A stretch of DNA of 64,000 nt from Methylomonas albis (GCF_014850955.1 NZ_JACXSS010000001.1:1-64000); one strand, 5' to 3'; shown: positions 1 to 10,274, numbered from the stretch's first letter. Notes: a model not told the origin generated them from the letters alone. A program made the numbers and translations.

Positions 1-656
1 AATCCGAACTGGCGCGCCGCCGCTCAATACAAGGCTGGTAATTTCCAAGAAGCCGCCGAAACCTTGAAAAACAGCCAAACTGCGGAAGGCCATTACAATC
101 GCGGCAATGCGCTGGCCCAGGCCGGCCAATTGCAAGAAGCCGTGCAAGCTTATCAGCAGGCCTTGCAACTCGATCCCGGCCATCAGGATGCAAAATTCAA
201 TAAGGAACTTGTCGAGAACAAGCTGAAAGAACAGGAACAAAAACCGCAGGACAATAATCAACAAAACCAGCAAGACAAAGACCAGCAGCAGTCGGCCGAT
301 CAACAGCAAAAACAGCAAAAGCAGGATGGGGAATCGGTCAAACCGATAAAGATTCGCAACAGGAACAAAACCACAAGACAAACAACCCTCCGAAGTAAAG
401 CAGGACGCTGAACAGAACAAAGCGGCAGAAGATAAGCAGCAGTCGAAGCCGAGGCCAAACAACCAGCGCAGCCGGCCAAGCAAGAACCTACCGAGACCGA
501 AAAAGCCGCACAAGCTACGGAAAAGACGAAACCCAGCGCGCTAACGAGCAATTATTGAAGCGCATACCCGACGAGCCGACCGGCTTATTAAAGCGAAAAT
601 TCAAATATCAATACGGTCAGCGCAATCGAGCAAACCAGTCCGGACCGGCGTGGTAA
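1..656 (+). pseudogene. BatB/BatC-type TPR protein, 3' part, multiply frameshifted
   Basis: The reading frame is already open at base 1, so the 5' part (probably a von Willebrand factor A domain) lies outside the window. Frame 1 gives a TPR unit typical of Bat proteins (HYNRGNALAQAGQLQEA, then a YQQALQLDPGHQDAKFN stretch), followed by a Gln/Lys/Asp-rich linker. From about base 330 the coding sense jumps between frames several times. Lys/Glu/Gln-rich coding can be followed in pieces to about 530. The conserved C-terminal motif EQLLKRIPDEPTGLLKRKF then appears in frame 3 and ends at TAA 654-656. The protein is thus complete in content but broken by at least three or four small indels. Every frame still reads as sensible protein, so sequencing or assembly error near a contig end is as likely as real decay. 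Family role: aerotolerance/stress complex acting with MoxR, DUF58 and BatD proteins. BatD lies 5.8 kb downstream. Confidence 0.75.
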
Positions 657-728
657 ATCCGCAGGCCGATCACCAGGGGCGAGGTACCGCAAGCTCAATA
701 CTCTTTTAAATTTCGAGGCGATGAGACC

Positions 729-2016
729 ATGGATATTGGCCTGATACTGATTTTGATCCTGATCAACGGCGTGTTTGCGATGTCGGAAATGTCGCTAGTG
801 TCTTCCGGCCTGGCTCGCTTGCAGAAACTGGCCGGCGAAAAACGTCCGGGTGCGCGTACCGCGTTGAAGCTGCACAAAGATCCATCGCGATTTTTATCCA
901 CCGTGCAAGTCGGCATTACCTCGGTCGGTATTCTCAGCGGCGCCTTGGGCGAAGAGGCTTTGACCGAGCCGCTGTATCGTCAACTATTAAATTTTCCCCT
1001 GTTGGTGCCCTATTGCCCTGATTGCGACGGTATTTCTGCTTACCTATTGTTCGGTCGTGGTCGGCGAACTGGTACCCAAGCGTCTGGCCTTGCTGCATCC
1101 GGAACGTATCGCGATCATCATCGCCCAACCTATGCATACGCTATCGAGGATCGCCAGTCCCTTGGTCTGGCTGCTGTCATCCTCCAGCACCTTGATACTG
1201 CGGATTTTCGGCGCACATCGGCCGCCGCAGACCAGTATCACCAACGAAGAAATCAAATTACTGATGGAAATCGGTGCGGAATCCGGGGTGTTTCATGCCA
1301 GCGAAAGCCATTTGGTCGGCAACATCTTGCAACTGGACGAACAAATGCTTGGCGCAGCCATGACGCCGAGACAGCAAATATATGCCATTGATTTGAGCGA
1401 TACCGAGGCGGCGGTGCGCGAGAAAATTGCTGACTGTCCGTATACCCGAGCGGTGATCTACCGGGACAGCCTGGAAAATGTGGTAGGAATCTTGCTTCGC
1501 AGTGATCTGCTGAAGCTGGCGATGGCCGGCGCAGCCTTGGATATAGCGCCTATCTTGCACGCGCCGCTGTATGTGCCGGAATCGATGACACTGAGCCAGT
1601 TGCTGGGATTCTTTCAGGAAAAGCGGACCGATCTGGCATTGGTTGTCAACGAATACGGCGATATCGAAGGCTTGGTGACGCTCAGCGATGTGTTGAAAGC
1701 TATCGTCGGTCACCTGCCCAGTCGCACCAATCTGGACATTGACGTGGTGCAACGCGCCGACGGTTCGTGGTTAGTGGATGGCGGTTTATCGATACAGCGC
1801 TTGAAAACGGTAGTCGGCATGGACGGCAATTTGCCTGGCGAGGCCGACAGCACCTATCACACGGTCGGCGGTTTCATCCTGTTCTACCTGGAAAAAATTC
1901 CCCAAGTAACGGATAACTTCGAATTTCGGCAATGGCGTTTCGAGATCGTCGATATTGACGGCACCCGCATCGACAAGGTGTTGGTTAGCCAAAAACTGCC
2001 CGAGTCTACAGTTTAG
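729..2016 (+). pseudogene. CNNM/CorC-type transporter (hemolysin family), one frameshift
   Basis: The N-terminal part (from ATG 729) has the CNNM/DUF21 membrane domain with motifs NGVFAMSEMSLVSS, VQVGITSVGILSGALGE and ALTEPLY. At about base 1010 the frame shifts. The continuation (AIALIATVFLLTY, then VVGELVPKRLALLHPERIA) lies in frame 1 and runs to the stop at 2016. The second half carries two CBS domains (around 1360-1720) and a C-terminal CorC_HlyC transporter-associated domain (around 1740-2000), the usual order. A single-base indel restores a protein of about 428 residues, normal for the family. Such proteins are proposed Mg2+/Co2+ transport or resistance factors of the inner membrane. 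If the frameshift is real, the second half might start at GTG 1057, but it would lack most of the membrane domain. With the broken gene just upstream, poor sequence quality in the first kilobase is a real possibility. Confidence 0.8.
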
Positions 2017-2152
2017 CGTTTCGCCAAGGGGCGCTTGTCGACCTAAAGCGCAATAGGCAACACCCAAACTGGCCGATAAGCTTGCCTGCATTGGGCAGCG
2101 TCGGCCCTTAATTAATTGTTTGAAAAACATAAGTTTGCTTAAAGGAAATACC

Positions 2153-3289
2153 ATGAAAGCCAAGCTCCAGACTCCATTTCGCGTCAGCTTGTTTATGGCT
2201 GCGCTGTTTTTGCTGAGTTTTACCTTGCCTGCGGTCGGCGCGGACCATAAGCCGGTATTGGAAGCCTCGCCCGCCTTGTTGAAGTTGTTGAGCATTGCCG
2301 AGATCAAGCCCGGCGAAGTTGCTGAATCCTTGAATCTGTCGGCCCGAGTGGAGCTGGACCAGGCACGGGTGGCCCGAATCGGAGCATCGGTTACTGGACG
2401 GATTACCGAAATTAACGCGATGCTCGGTCAGGCTGTGAAAAAGGGTGAACGCCTGGCGCTATTGAATAGCACTGAGTTGGGTAAAGCCCAGTCGGATTAT
2501 TTAAAAGCGGCGTCGCAAGTCAATTTACGCCGGATTACTGTCAAACGCGCCGAGCGCTTGCTGGAAAGCGGCGTGATTGCAGAGGCCGAATTTCAGGAGC
2601 GGCAGGGCGTGTTGACCGAGGCGGATGTGGATTTGCGCGCCGCTAGCGATCAACTGCGGGTGATGGGCATGAGCGAAGCCGATTTGCAGCGCCTGGACAA
2701 ACAACGCAGCATTCATTCGTTCTCGCCGGTTACCGCCAGCATTGACGGCGTAGTGATCGAACGTAACGTCGCCATAGGCCAGGTGGTGCAGCCGGCGGAC
2801 GCCTTGTATACGGTCGCGGATTTGTCGCAGCTGTGGCTGGTCGCGGAAATTCCCGAACAACAAGCGCATTGGGCGCGGCAAGGCGACCAAGCCCTAGCCG
2901 AGGTACCGGCGCTGCCCGGGCAGGAAGTTAGCGGCAAGCTAATTTATGTTGCCGATATGGTGGATTCCGACACTCGTACGGTGACAGTGCGCATGGCCCT
3001 GTCCAATCCGCAGCGTCTGTTCAAGCCGCAAATGCTGGCCACCTTGAAAATCAGCAAGCCCGGCTCGCAAACATTGATCGTGCCCAGTCAGGCAGTGGTC
3101 AGGGAAAACGATCGGGATTTCGTGTTTGTACAAACCGCTGCCGCGCGCTTTGAATTGCGCCCGGTACGTTTGGGCCGCGAAGAAGCTCAGAAAAGGCCTT
3201 TGCTGGAGGGCTTGAAAGCCGGAGAAAAGATCGTGATCGGCGGCGCCTTCCATCTGAATAACGAGCGTCTGCGCGGTACTTTGGAGTAA
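2153..3289 (+). CDS. RND efflux periplasmic adaptor (CusB/CzcB family)
   Basis: Membrane-fusion protein that would link the inner-membrane RND pump encoded next to it with an outer-membrane channel. The ATG at 2153 is chosen because AAAGGAAA lies just upstream and a good signal peptide follows (MKAKLQTPFRVSLFMAALF, cleavage near VGADHK). An earlier in-frame start at 2120 would put extra residues before the signal. The mature part shows the usual order: barrel-sandwich half (RIGASVTGRITEI), alpha-hairpin, second lipoyl half (FSPVTASIDGVVIERNVAIGQVV), beta-barrel and membrane-proximal domain (LIVPSQAVVRENDRDFVFV). It lacks the His/Met-rich N-terminal extension seen in some metal adaptors. It ends four bases before the ATG of the pump gene, so the two are co-translated. 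No outer-membrane factor gene is present in the window. Confidence 0.88.
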   Translation: MKAKLQTPFRVSLFMAALFLLSFTLPAVGADHKPVLEASPALLKLLSIAEIKPGEVAESLNLSARVELDQARVARIGASVTGRITEINAMLGQAVKKGERLALLNSTELGKAQSDYLKAASQVNLRRITVKRAERLLESGVIAEAEFQERQGVLTEADVDLRAASDQLRVMGMSEADLQRLDKQRSIHSFSPVTASIDGVVIERNVAIGQVVQPADALYTVADLSQLWLVAEIPEQQAHWARQGDQALAEVPALPGQEVSGKLIYVADMVDSDTRTVTVRMALSNPQRLFKPQMLATLKISKPGSQTLIVPSQAVVRENDRDFVFVQTAAARFELRPVRLGREEAQKRPLLEGLKAGEKIVIGGAFHLNNERLRGTLE

Positions 3290-3292
3290 TTG

Positions 3293-6200
3293 ATGATTAA
3301 TGGATTGATAGAAACGGCATTAAAGCAACGTATCCTGGTGGCGGTGCTGGCAGTGGCGGTCACTCTATTCGGCGTACGCGCCGTACAGCAGTTGTCGGTC
3401 GATGCGTTTCCGGATGTCACCAATATCCAGGTACAAATCGCCACAGAAGCCACCGGCCGTTCGCCCGACGAAGTCGAACGTCTGGTTACCGTACCGCTGG
3501 AAATAGCCATGGCGGGTCTGCCCGGTCTGGAAGAAATGCGCTCTTTGAACAAAAACGGCCTGTCGTTGATTACCTTGATTTTCACCGACAGCACCGAAGT
3601 ATATTTTGCCCGGCAATTGGTGATGGAGCGGCTTATCGAAGTTAAGCAGCAGATGCCGGAGGGCATTAATCCAGTGCTGGGGCCGGTTTCCACCGGTTTG
3701 GGCGAGGTCTATCAATATACTTTGGAACGCGACGACGACGGCCAGCGGGCCTTGACCCAGGAAGAATTGCAACAGCGCCGCGAAGAGCAGGACTGGGTGG
3801 TGCGGCCGTTACTGCGCGGGATTCCCGGCGTGGCAGAAATCAATTCTCAGGGCGGTTACGTCAAGCAATATCAAGTGTTAGTCGACCCTAACCGCCTGCA
3901 CCATTACCGGATTTCCTTGCATGAGGTATTTGAGGCGCTGTCCCGCAACAATGCGAATAGCGGTGGCGGCGTGTTACCGCATTATGCTGAGCAATATCTG
4001 ATTCGCGGCGTCGGTTTGATCAACGAAGTAAACGACATTGGCACTATCGTTTTGAAAGAAGAAAACAGCGTGCCGGTGCATATGCACGATGTCGCCGAAA
4101 TCAAGATCGGCCACGAAGTGCGAGTTGGCGCGGTCCTCAAGGACGGTTATACCGAAGCGGTCGGCGGCGTAGTAATGATGCTGCGTGGCGGCAATGCCAA
4201 GGAAGTGGTCAGTCGCATCAAGGAACGCGTCGCGGAAATCAACGCCAAGGGCATGCTGCCCAACGATCTGAAAATCGTTTCCTATTATGATCGTAGCGAT
4301 TTGGTCGATGCAGCTTTGCATACCGTCACCAAAGTGCTGCTGGAGGGCATGGTATTGGTGGTGATTGTATTATTTTTGTTTTTGGGCGATGTGCGCTCCA
4401 GTTTAATCGTGGTCAGCACCTTGATCGTCACGCCCTTGGTCACGTTTATTGCGATGAATCAGCTCGGTCTTTCTGCCAATTTGATGTCGCTGGGCGGCTT
4501 GGCGATTGCCATCGGCTTAATGGTCGACGGTTCGGTGGTGGTGGTGGAAAACGCTTTTCGTTTACTGGGCGAACGCAAGGGCGGCGCAACCAGTCGGGTA
4601 AAAGTGGTGATGACCGCCGCACAGGAAGTGGCGACGCCGGTGTTGTTCGGTGTTGGTATCATCGTGCTGGTGTTTTTGCCGCTGATGACATTGCAAGGCA
4701 TGGAAGGCAAGATGTTCGCCCCGCTGGCCTATACGATCGCTATTGCTTTGCTGATTTCGCTGGTGGTGTCACTGACTTTGTCGCCGGTGCTGTGTGCTTT
4801 TTTACTGGAGGGTCATGACGGTGAACACGATACCCGGCTGATTGCCTTTATCAAACGCCATTATCTGCGCTTGCTGGATTGGGCGATGGCCAATCGGCTG
4901 AAAGTGGTGGGCGGTGGGGTCGGCGTGTTTGTCGCGACCCTGGCCTTACTGCCTTTGCTTGGCACATCGTTCATTCCGGAAATGAAGGAAGGTTCCATCG
5001 TGCCGGGCATTAACCGGATGCCGAATATTTCCCTTGAAGAAAGCATCAATGTGGAAATGCAGGCGATGAAAATGGTGATGGAAATTCCCGGCGTGAAAAC
5101 CGTGGTCAGCGGCGTGGGGCGCGGCGAAAGCCCGGCTGATCCGCAAGCGCAAAACGAATCCACGCCTATCGTCACATTGAAGCCGCGTGCGGAATGGCCG
5201 AAAGGCTGGAATCAGGATGACATTGCCGACGCGATGAGCGCGAAGCTTACTGAAAACTTGCCAGGCATGCAGGTGGTGATGGCGCAGCCGATTTCCGACC
5301 GAGTAGACGAAATGGTGACCGGCGTGCGCTCCGATGTGGCGGTGAAAGTGTTTGGCGATGACTTGGCCGAATTGAAACGGTTGGCGGACACGATTGCCGG
5401 CGTCGCCAACGACGTGAACGGCGCCCGCGATATTCGGGTCGAACGCCTGACCGGTCAGCAATATTTGAATATCACAGTGGATAGACAAGCCATCGCCCGC
5501 CACGGTTTGAATGCATCGGACATTCACGATGTCATAGAAACCGCGATAGCCGGCAAGGTGGCTACCGAGATTTATCAGGGCGAGCGGCGTTTTTCGGCGG
5601 CGGTGCGCCTACCCGAACAATTTCGGAATAATATAGGCGCTATCGATGCATTGATGCTGACATCCGCGAACGGCGCTCGGGTGCCGCTGGGTGATGTCAC
5701 CAAGATTACCTTAAACGACGGTCCGGCCCTGATCAGCCGGGAGATGGGCAAGCGCCGCATCGTGGTGGGTATCAACGTCCGCGACCGGGATTTAGGCGGT
5801 TTCGTTGCCGAGTTGCAAAAAGCTGTGGCCGACAAAGTGCAATTGCCGGAAGGCTATTATCTGCAATGGGGCGGCCAATTTCAGAATATGGAGCGGGCCT
5901 TGGGTCATTTGCAGATGATTATTCCGGTCACTATTGCGGCGATTTTCTTTTTGCTATTTATGTTGTTTAAATCGCTACGCTTCGCCGCCTTGATTATTCT
6001 GGTGCTGCCGTTTGCGTCGATTGGCGGCATCATCACGCTGTTTCTCAGCGGCGAGTACCTGTCGGTACCGGCTTCGGTGGGATTTATCGCCTTGTGGGGC
6101 ATAGCGGTGCTGAATGGCGTGGTGTTGGTATCGTATATCCGCTCGCAGCGCGAAAGCGGCCTGAGCCTGGAGTATGCAATACGCCGCGGTTGCGAACAGC

Positions 6201-6418
6201 GTTTTCGGCCGGTGATGATGACCGCTACGGTGGCTTTGCTGGGTTTGGTGCCGTTTTTATTCGCCATCGGCCCCGGCTCGGAAGTGCAAAAGCCCTTGGC
6301 TATTGTGGTAATCGGCGGTCTGATCAGCTCGACGTTGCTGACGCTGGTAGTATTGCCAGTGTTATACGGCTGGTTCGATGATCGCCGTGATGTACATAAA
6401 CCTTTTTCGATGAAGTAA
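3293..6418 (+). CDS. Heavy-metal efflux RND pump (CusA/CzcA family)
   Basis: Inner-membrane proton-driven antiporter of about 1,041 residues, full length for the HME-RND family. Signature regions include VDAFPDVTNIQVQI and SPDEVERLVTVPLE near the N-terminus, the TM4 acidic motif around residue 412 (GLMVDGSVVVVENAF), and the C-terminal TM block with VLNGVVLVSYI and RFRPVMMTA. The TM4 motif lacks the DFG sequence of CzcA/CnrA-type divalent-cation pumps and is closer to CusA in having GGLAIAIG before the Asp. The substrate therefore cannot be read with confidence: Cu/Ag or divalent metals are both possible. A TTG directly after the adaptor stop (3290) is in frame, but the ATG at 3293 is preferred. 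The stop at 6416-6418 abuts the ATG of the next gene with no spacing, which suggests one transcript with batD. Confidence 0.9.
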   Translation: MINGLIETALKQRILVAVLAVAVTLFGVRAVQQLSVDAFPDVTNIQVQIATEATGRSPDEVERLVTVPLEIAMAGLPGLEEMRSLNKNGLSLITLIFTDSTEVYFARQLVMERLIEVKQQMPEGINPVLGPVSTGLGEVYQYTLERDDDGQRALTQEELQQRREEQDWVVRPLLRGIPGVAEINSQGGYVKQYQVLVDPNRLHHYRISLHEVFEALSRNNANSGGGVLPHYAEQYLIRGVGLINEVNDIGTIVLKEENSVPVHMHDVAEIKIGHEVRVGAVLKDGYTEAVGGVVMMLRGGNAKEVVSRIKERVAEINAKGMLPNDLKIVSYYDRSDLVDAALHTVTKVLLEGMVLVVIVLFLFLGDVRSSLIVVSTLIVTPLVTFIAMNQLGLSANLMSLGGLAIAIGLMVDGSVVVVENAFRLLGERKGGATSRVKVVMTAAQEVATPVLFGVGIIVLVFLPLMTLQGMEGKMFAPLAYTIAIALLISLVVSLTLSPVLCAFLLEGHDGEHDTRLIAFIKRHYLRLLDWAMANRLKVVGGGVGVFVATLALLPLLGTSFIPEMKEGSIVPGINRMPNISLEESINVEMQAMKMVMEIPGVKTVVSGVGRGESPADPQAQNESTPIVTLKPRAEWPKGWNQDDIADAMSAKLTENLPGMQVVMAQPISDRVDEMVTGVRSDVAVKVFGDDLAELKRLADTIAGVANDVNGARDIRVERLTGQQYLNITVDRQAIARHGLNASDIHDVIETAIAGKVATEIYQGERRFSAAVRLPEQFRNNIGAIDALMLTSANGARVPLGDVTKITLNDGPALISREMGKRRIVVGINVRDRDLGGFVAELQKAVADKVQLPEGYYLQWGGQFQNMERALGHLQMIIPVTIAAIFFLLFMLFKSLRFAALIILVLPFASIGGIITLFLSGEYLSVPASVGFIALWGIAVLNGVVLVSYIRSQRESGLSLEYAIRRGCEQRFRPVMMTATVALLGLVPFLFAIGPGSEVQKPLAIVVIGGLISSTLLTLVVLPVLYGWFDDRRDVHKPFSMK

Positions 6419-8119
6419 ATGATCAATTTTATGCATAGACATTATTGCGCGCGGATTCTGTTCGGTCTGTTAATGCTGTTGACTACAGCGATACAGGCGG
6501 CGGAGATTCAAGTAGCGGTTGATCGTAATCCGGTCAGCCTGAACGAATCGTTTCAGCTTACCTTCACCGCCAGCGACGAGCCAGACGGCAACCCGGATTT
6601 CACGCCCTTACAGGACAATTTTCAAATCATCAGTCAACAACGCAGCAGTAACTCGTCCTGGGTCAACGGCCAGAGCAGCCGCAAGGAACAGTGGATCGTT
6701 AGGGCAATGGCCAAACAAGCCGGCGATCTGTTGATTCCGCCGATTGCTTTCGGTGCCGATAGCAGCAAGCCTTTGAAGTTGGTGGTTAGCGAAAATACCG
6801 CTGCGCCGCAAGGCAATGACGAGATATTTCTGGAAGTAACCGCTACGCCCGAACAACCCTATGTGCAGTCGCAGGTGTTGTACACGCTGAAGTTGTTCCG
6901 CAAGGTACAGATTACCCAAGCCAGCCTGAGCGAACCGGAGATCAAGGATGCGCTAGTCGAAAAGCTGGGTGACGACAGTACCTATGCCACCCAAGTCAAG
7001 GGCGTGGATTATTGGGTGACCGAACGCAAATATGCGATTTTTCCGCAGCAAAGCGGCGTATTTACCATTGCACCGTTGATTCTGAATGCCGAATACTTGA
7101 GCAATCAACGCCAACCGCGTTTTAACGGCTTCTTCAATCGGCCGGATACGGAAACCCGGCGGGTGGCCTCCAAAGCAATTACCTTAAACGTGCAAGCAGT
7201 GCCGGCTAGCTTTAAAAGCCCGAATTGGTTGAGCGCGGAATCTTTAACGCTTAGTGAAACCTGGTCCGACGCCGGCTTGCAAACCAAAGTCGGCGAGCCG
7301 TTGACCCGCACGCTCACCCTAAGCGCGAAAGGCGCCACGGTGGGGCAACTGCCGGAGCTGCTCGGCAAAACCGCAATCGACGGCATCAAAACTTATCCCG
7401 ACCAACCGTTGCTGAAGGAAGATAAGCAAAGCGACGGACTGACTGCGCGGCGCGAGGAAAAAATTGCGTTCATCCCTTCCAAGCCCGGCGAATACACCTT
7501 GCCGGCGTTGGACATTGTTTGGTTCAACACCAAAACCCAGAAAATGGAAACTGGGCACCTGCCTAGTGTCAAGCTGAAGGCCCTGGCCAGTGCCGAAGAT
7601 ACGCAAACCTCTGCGCAGCCCGCTGCGGCCGATGTGCAGCCGGAGCAGCCAAATAGCCAAATAGCCGCATCGCCGATTACCGTTACCAGCAGCGGCGACA
7701 CCCTCTTTTGGCAGGGGGTGTCGGCGACCTTGGCGCTGGGCTGGTTGCTGACTATTGTCGTGTTTTATCGCCGCCCGTCTGCCAAAGGTACAACCGCCAA
7801 GCTCGCTGAGGTTTTGCCGGAAACCGCCATAGAAAAGACCCTGAAACGCGCTTGCTGGGAAAACAACCCGCAGGCCGCCAAGCAGGCCTTGCTGAAGTGG
7901 GGTAAGGCCGAGTTCGGCGCGGTGAGTTTGGGCGCGATTGCGGCTCATTGCTCTGCGGCGCTCCGCGAAGAGATTTTGGCGCTGAATCGCTTGCTATATT
8001 CCGGGCAGAATCAGGATTGGCAAGGCCAGCATCTGTGGCAGGCGTTTGGCGAAAATCCGGTGGCGATGAGCACGGTCGGAGTCGCTAATGATGGTCTGGA
8101 GCCTTTGTTCAAGATTTAA
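6419..8119 (+). CDS. batD: BatD family protein (aerotolerance operon)
   Basis: Secreted, membrane-anchored protein of 566 residues. The N-terminus is a signal peptide (ARILFGLLMLLTTAIQAAE). Repeated beta-sandwich segments follow, typical of BatD (for example PPIAFGADSSKPLKLVV and FTIAPLILNAEYLSNQR). A transmembrane helix near residues 433-453 (ATLALGWLLTIVVFYRR) precedes a cytoplasmic tail of about 110 residues. BatD usually closes an operon of MoxR, DUF58, VWA and TPR proteins. Here the TPR gene is at the left edge and three unrelated-looking genes (CNNM, adaptor, RND pump) lie between it and batD. The ATG directly follows the RND stop codon, so its translation is probably coupled to the pump. 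An alternative start is the ATG at 6431 (MHRHYC). Function in the family is poorly defined; oxidative-stress tolerance is the usual proposal. Confidence 0.85.
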   Translation: MINFMHRHYCARILFGLLMLLTTAIQAAEIQVAVDRNPVSLNESFQLTFTASDEPDGNPDFTPLQDNFQIISQQRSSNSSWVNGQSSRKEQWIVRAMAKQAGDLLIPPIAFGADSSKPLKLVVSENTAAPQGNDEIFLEVTATPEQPYVQSQVLYTLKLFRKVQITQASLSEPEIKDALVEKLGDDSTYATQVKGVDYWVTERKYAIFPQQSGVFTIAPLILNAEYLSNQRQPRFNGFFNRPDTETRRVASKAITLNVQAVPASFKSPNWLSAESLTLSETWSDAGLQTKVGEPLTRTLTLSAKGATVGQLPELLGKTAIDGIKTYPDQPLLKEDKQSDGLTARREEKIAFIPSKPGEYTLPALDIVWFNTKTQKMETGHLPSVKLKALASAEDTQTSAQPAAADVQPEQPNSQIAASPITVTSSGDTLFWQGVSATLALGWLLTIVVFYRRPSAKGTTAKLAEVLPETAIEKTLKRACWENNPQAAKQALLKWGKAEFGAVSLGAIAAHCSAALREEILALNRLLYSGQNQDWQGQHLWQAFGENPVAMSTVGVANDGLEPLFKI

Positions 8120-8148
8120 GCGTTAAAACTATGGAGACGCGGCCGGCC

Positions 8149-8700
8149 TTAGCTGCGTCCATTCAGATGCGCCAAAGCCATGTACAACGCCGCAATCGAG
8201 CGGGCTTCACTGCATTCCCCGCTGGCTAACAATGTATCGATACTATTCAACGGCCAAGGCACCACTTGCAGCTCTTCCGGTTCGTCGCCGATCAATTTTT
8301 CAGGATATAGCTCTTCGGCGAGAATAATATCTATCGTGTGCTCCAAATAGGCTGGCGCCATGGATACGCGATGCAAGTGATGCAATTTAGCGGCGCCGTA
8401 ACCGATCTCCTCTTTTAATTCCCGATTGGCGGCGTCCAGCATGTCTTCGCCGGCATCGAGCTTGCCTTTGGGTAAACCCAGTTCGTAGCGATGGATGCCG
8501 GCGGCGTATTCCCTGACCAACAGCACCGTGTCGGGGTCCAGCATCGGCACAACCAGCACCGCACCGTGGGAGGCGCAACGGGCCAGGCGTTCGTATTGGC
8601 GGCGCTCGCCGTTGCTAAACTCCAAATCCAGCGCTTCGATGCAGAACTGGCGGGTTTGGGCGATGACGGTTTGCTTTAGAATTTTCGGTCTATTGGGCAT
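8149..8700 (-). CDS. nudE: ADP compounds hydrolase NudE (Nudix)
   Basis: Nudix hydrolase of 183 residues. The Nudix box is complete (GKLDAGEDMLDAANRELKEE, followed by IG) and supplies the Mg2+-binding glutamates. The flanking sequence, with YELGLPKGKLDAGE and a C-terminal part rich in Glu, matches NudE, which cleaves ADP-ribose, Ap3A and NADH into mononucleotides. It is convergent with batD, with only about 30 bases between the stops, and no clear terminator hairpin with a T-tract is seen there. Confidence in the family is high. The exact substrate is inferred from the resemblance to NudE rather than to ADP-ribose pyrophosphatase NudF. Confidence 0.85.
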   Translation of the reverse strand: MPNRPKILKQTVIAQTRQFCIEALDLEFSNGERRQYERLARCASHGAVLVVPMLDPDTVLLVREYAAGIHRYELGLPKGKLDAGEDMLDAANRELKEEIGYGAAKLHHLHRVSMAPAYLEHTIDIILAEELYPEKLIGDEPEELQVVPWPLNSIDTLLASGECSEARSIAALYMALAHLNGRS

Positions 8701-8762
8701 GTTTCTGCAATGTGTTTGATTTCAACACTAAGATCGGCTCGACACTGAGCATGATCGCATGT

Positions 8763-10274
8763 CTAGCTGACCGCCAATTTGAAAAAACCAACCACATCTT
8801 GCAGCTGCTCGGCTTGACCGTTCAACTCTTCCGCAGTTGCCGCCATTTCTTCCGAGGCTGCCGCGTTTTGTTGGGTGACTTTGTCCAACTGGCGCATAGC
8901 TTCGCTGATTTGTTTGATACCGCTGGCTTGTTCGGCGGAGGCCGCATTGATCTCTTGAACCAAGTCCGCGGTTTTAACGATATCCGGCAACACATGGCCG
9001 ATTAGTACGCCGGCTTTTTCGGCAATCGATACGCTGTTGGATGCTAATTCGTTGATTTCGGCCGCTGTGGTACGGCTACTTTCCGCTAGTTTGCGGACTT
9101 CCGCCGCCACCACGGCAAAGCCTTTGCCGTGTTCGCCGGCGGAAGCGGCTTCGATTGCCGCGTTCAAGGATAATAGATTGGTTTTATACGCGATGTCTTC
9201 AATCAAGCCGATTTTTTTGGCGATGTGCTTCATGGCTTTGACGGTCTCGATCACTGCTTCACCGCCTTGTTTGGCTTCGCTGGCGGATTTGCCGGCCATC
9301 TGTTCGGTAACATGGGCGTTTTCGGTATTTTGTTGGACGGACGCGGTGAGTTGTTCGATAGAACTGGTGGTTTCTTCGACGCTGGCGGCCTGCTCGGTGG
9401 TGGCTTGGCTGATCGACTGCGCGGTGGCGCTGACTTCCTTGGACGCGGAGCTCAATACTTCGGCGTTACCCAGAACTTGTTGGATCACATGAGCGAGCTG
9501 GTCACGCATGGTTTTTAAATCGAGCAGCAAACTGCCGTTATCGCCTTCTCGCAACGCTATCTCCACGGAAAGGTCACCAGCCGCCATGGCATTAACCGCT
9601 TCGGCCGCATAACTCGGCTCGCCGCCAAGCTGCTTCATTAGACTTTTAGTAATCAAATAGCCGGCAACGCCGCCAATCATCACGGAAACTAGTGCCAATG
9701 TAGCAATCAATGTCACACTTTGGTTAACCGTTTCCTTGGCTTCCTCGCCGGATTGTTTCATTAATTTGCTTTGAAACTCGATTAGCGCGTTGACCGCATC
9801 TATATATTCGGTTTGCAATTTTCTGACTTGGGACAGCAGGAAATCCGCGGCTTCCGCCTGCTTACCTTCGCTGGCCAATTTGATGAACTGATCCTGGGCC
9901 GCGATGTAAGGTGTGCGGGCATCCATTACTTTTTTCAGCACCGCTTTGCCTTCCGCACTGTTTATGCTTTCGTCGAGTTTATCCAGGTTTTCCTTGATTG
10001 CGCGGCGCGAGTCTTGAATACGGCTGAGTTCCTTGTCGATGGTAACCTGGTCTTTGACAATCAGGGTATTACGCATGGCGCGAGCGATAACATTGATATT
10101 GCCGATGACATTGTTGGCCCACACCGTTTTCGGAAATTTATCATTGATCATGTTGTCGATGCCGGCAAGCAAATCGTTCATGCCGGAGATGCTAATGCCG
10201 GCGATCATGGCCAGTAACAGTAGTACTCCGCTGAATCCCAATCCCAAACGGGTTCGTACTTTCATGGTGTTCAT
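8763..10274 (-). CDS. Methyl-accepting chemotaxis protein (4HB sensor)
   Basis: Chemoreceptor of 503 residues. The start is the ATG at 10274 because AGGAG sits eight bases upstream; a longer frame upstream has no such site. Order of parts: TM1 ([19 protein letters not shown]), a four-helix-bundle periplasmic sensor with the family motif [22 protein letters not shown]2 ([20 protein letters not shown]), a HAMP domain ([17 protein letters not shown]), and the cytoplasmic signalling coiled coil. The highly conserved tip reads [20 protein letters not shown] and [14 protein letters not shown]. The C-terminus ends at [10 protein letters not shown] without the NWETF-type pentapeptide that binds CheR/CheB, so adaptation would depend on other receptors. 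No che gene is adjacent. The ligand cannot be told from the sequence. Confidence 0.92.
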   Translation of the reverse strand: MNTMKVRTRLGLGFSGVLLLLAMIAGISISGMNDLLAGIDNMINDKFPKTVWANNVIGNINVIARAMRNTLIVKDQVTIDKELSRIQDSRRAIKENLDKLDESINSAEGKAVLKKVMDARTPYIAAQDQFIKLASEGKQAEAADFLLSQVRKLQTEYIDAVNALIEFQSKLMKQSGEEAKETVNQSVTLIATLALVSVMIGGVAGYLITKSLMKQLGGEPSYAAEAVNAMAAGDLSVEIALREGDNGSLLLDLKTMRDQLAHVIQQVLGNAEVLSSASKEVSATAQSISQATTEQAASVEETTSSIEQLTASVQQNTENAHVTEQMAGKSASEAKQGGEAVIETVKAMKHIAKKIGLIEDIAYKTNLLSLNAAIEAASAGEHGKGFAVVAAEVRKLAESSRTTAAEINELASNSVSIAEKAGVLIGHVLPDIVKTADLVQEINAASAEQASGIKQISEAMRQLDKVTQQNAAASEEMAATAEELNGQAEQLQDVVGFFKLAVS

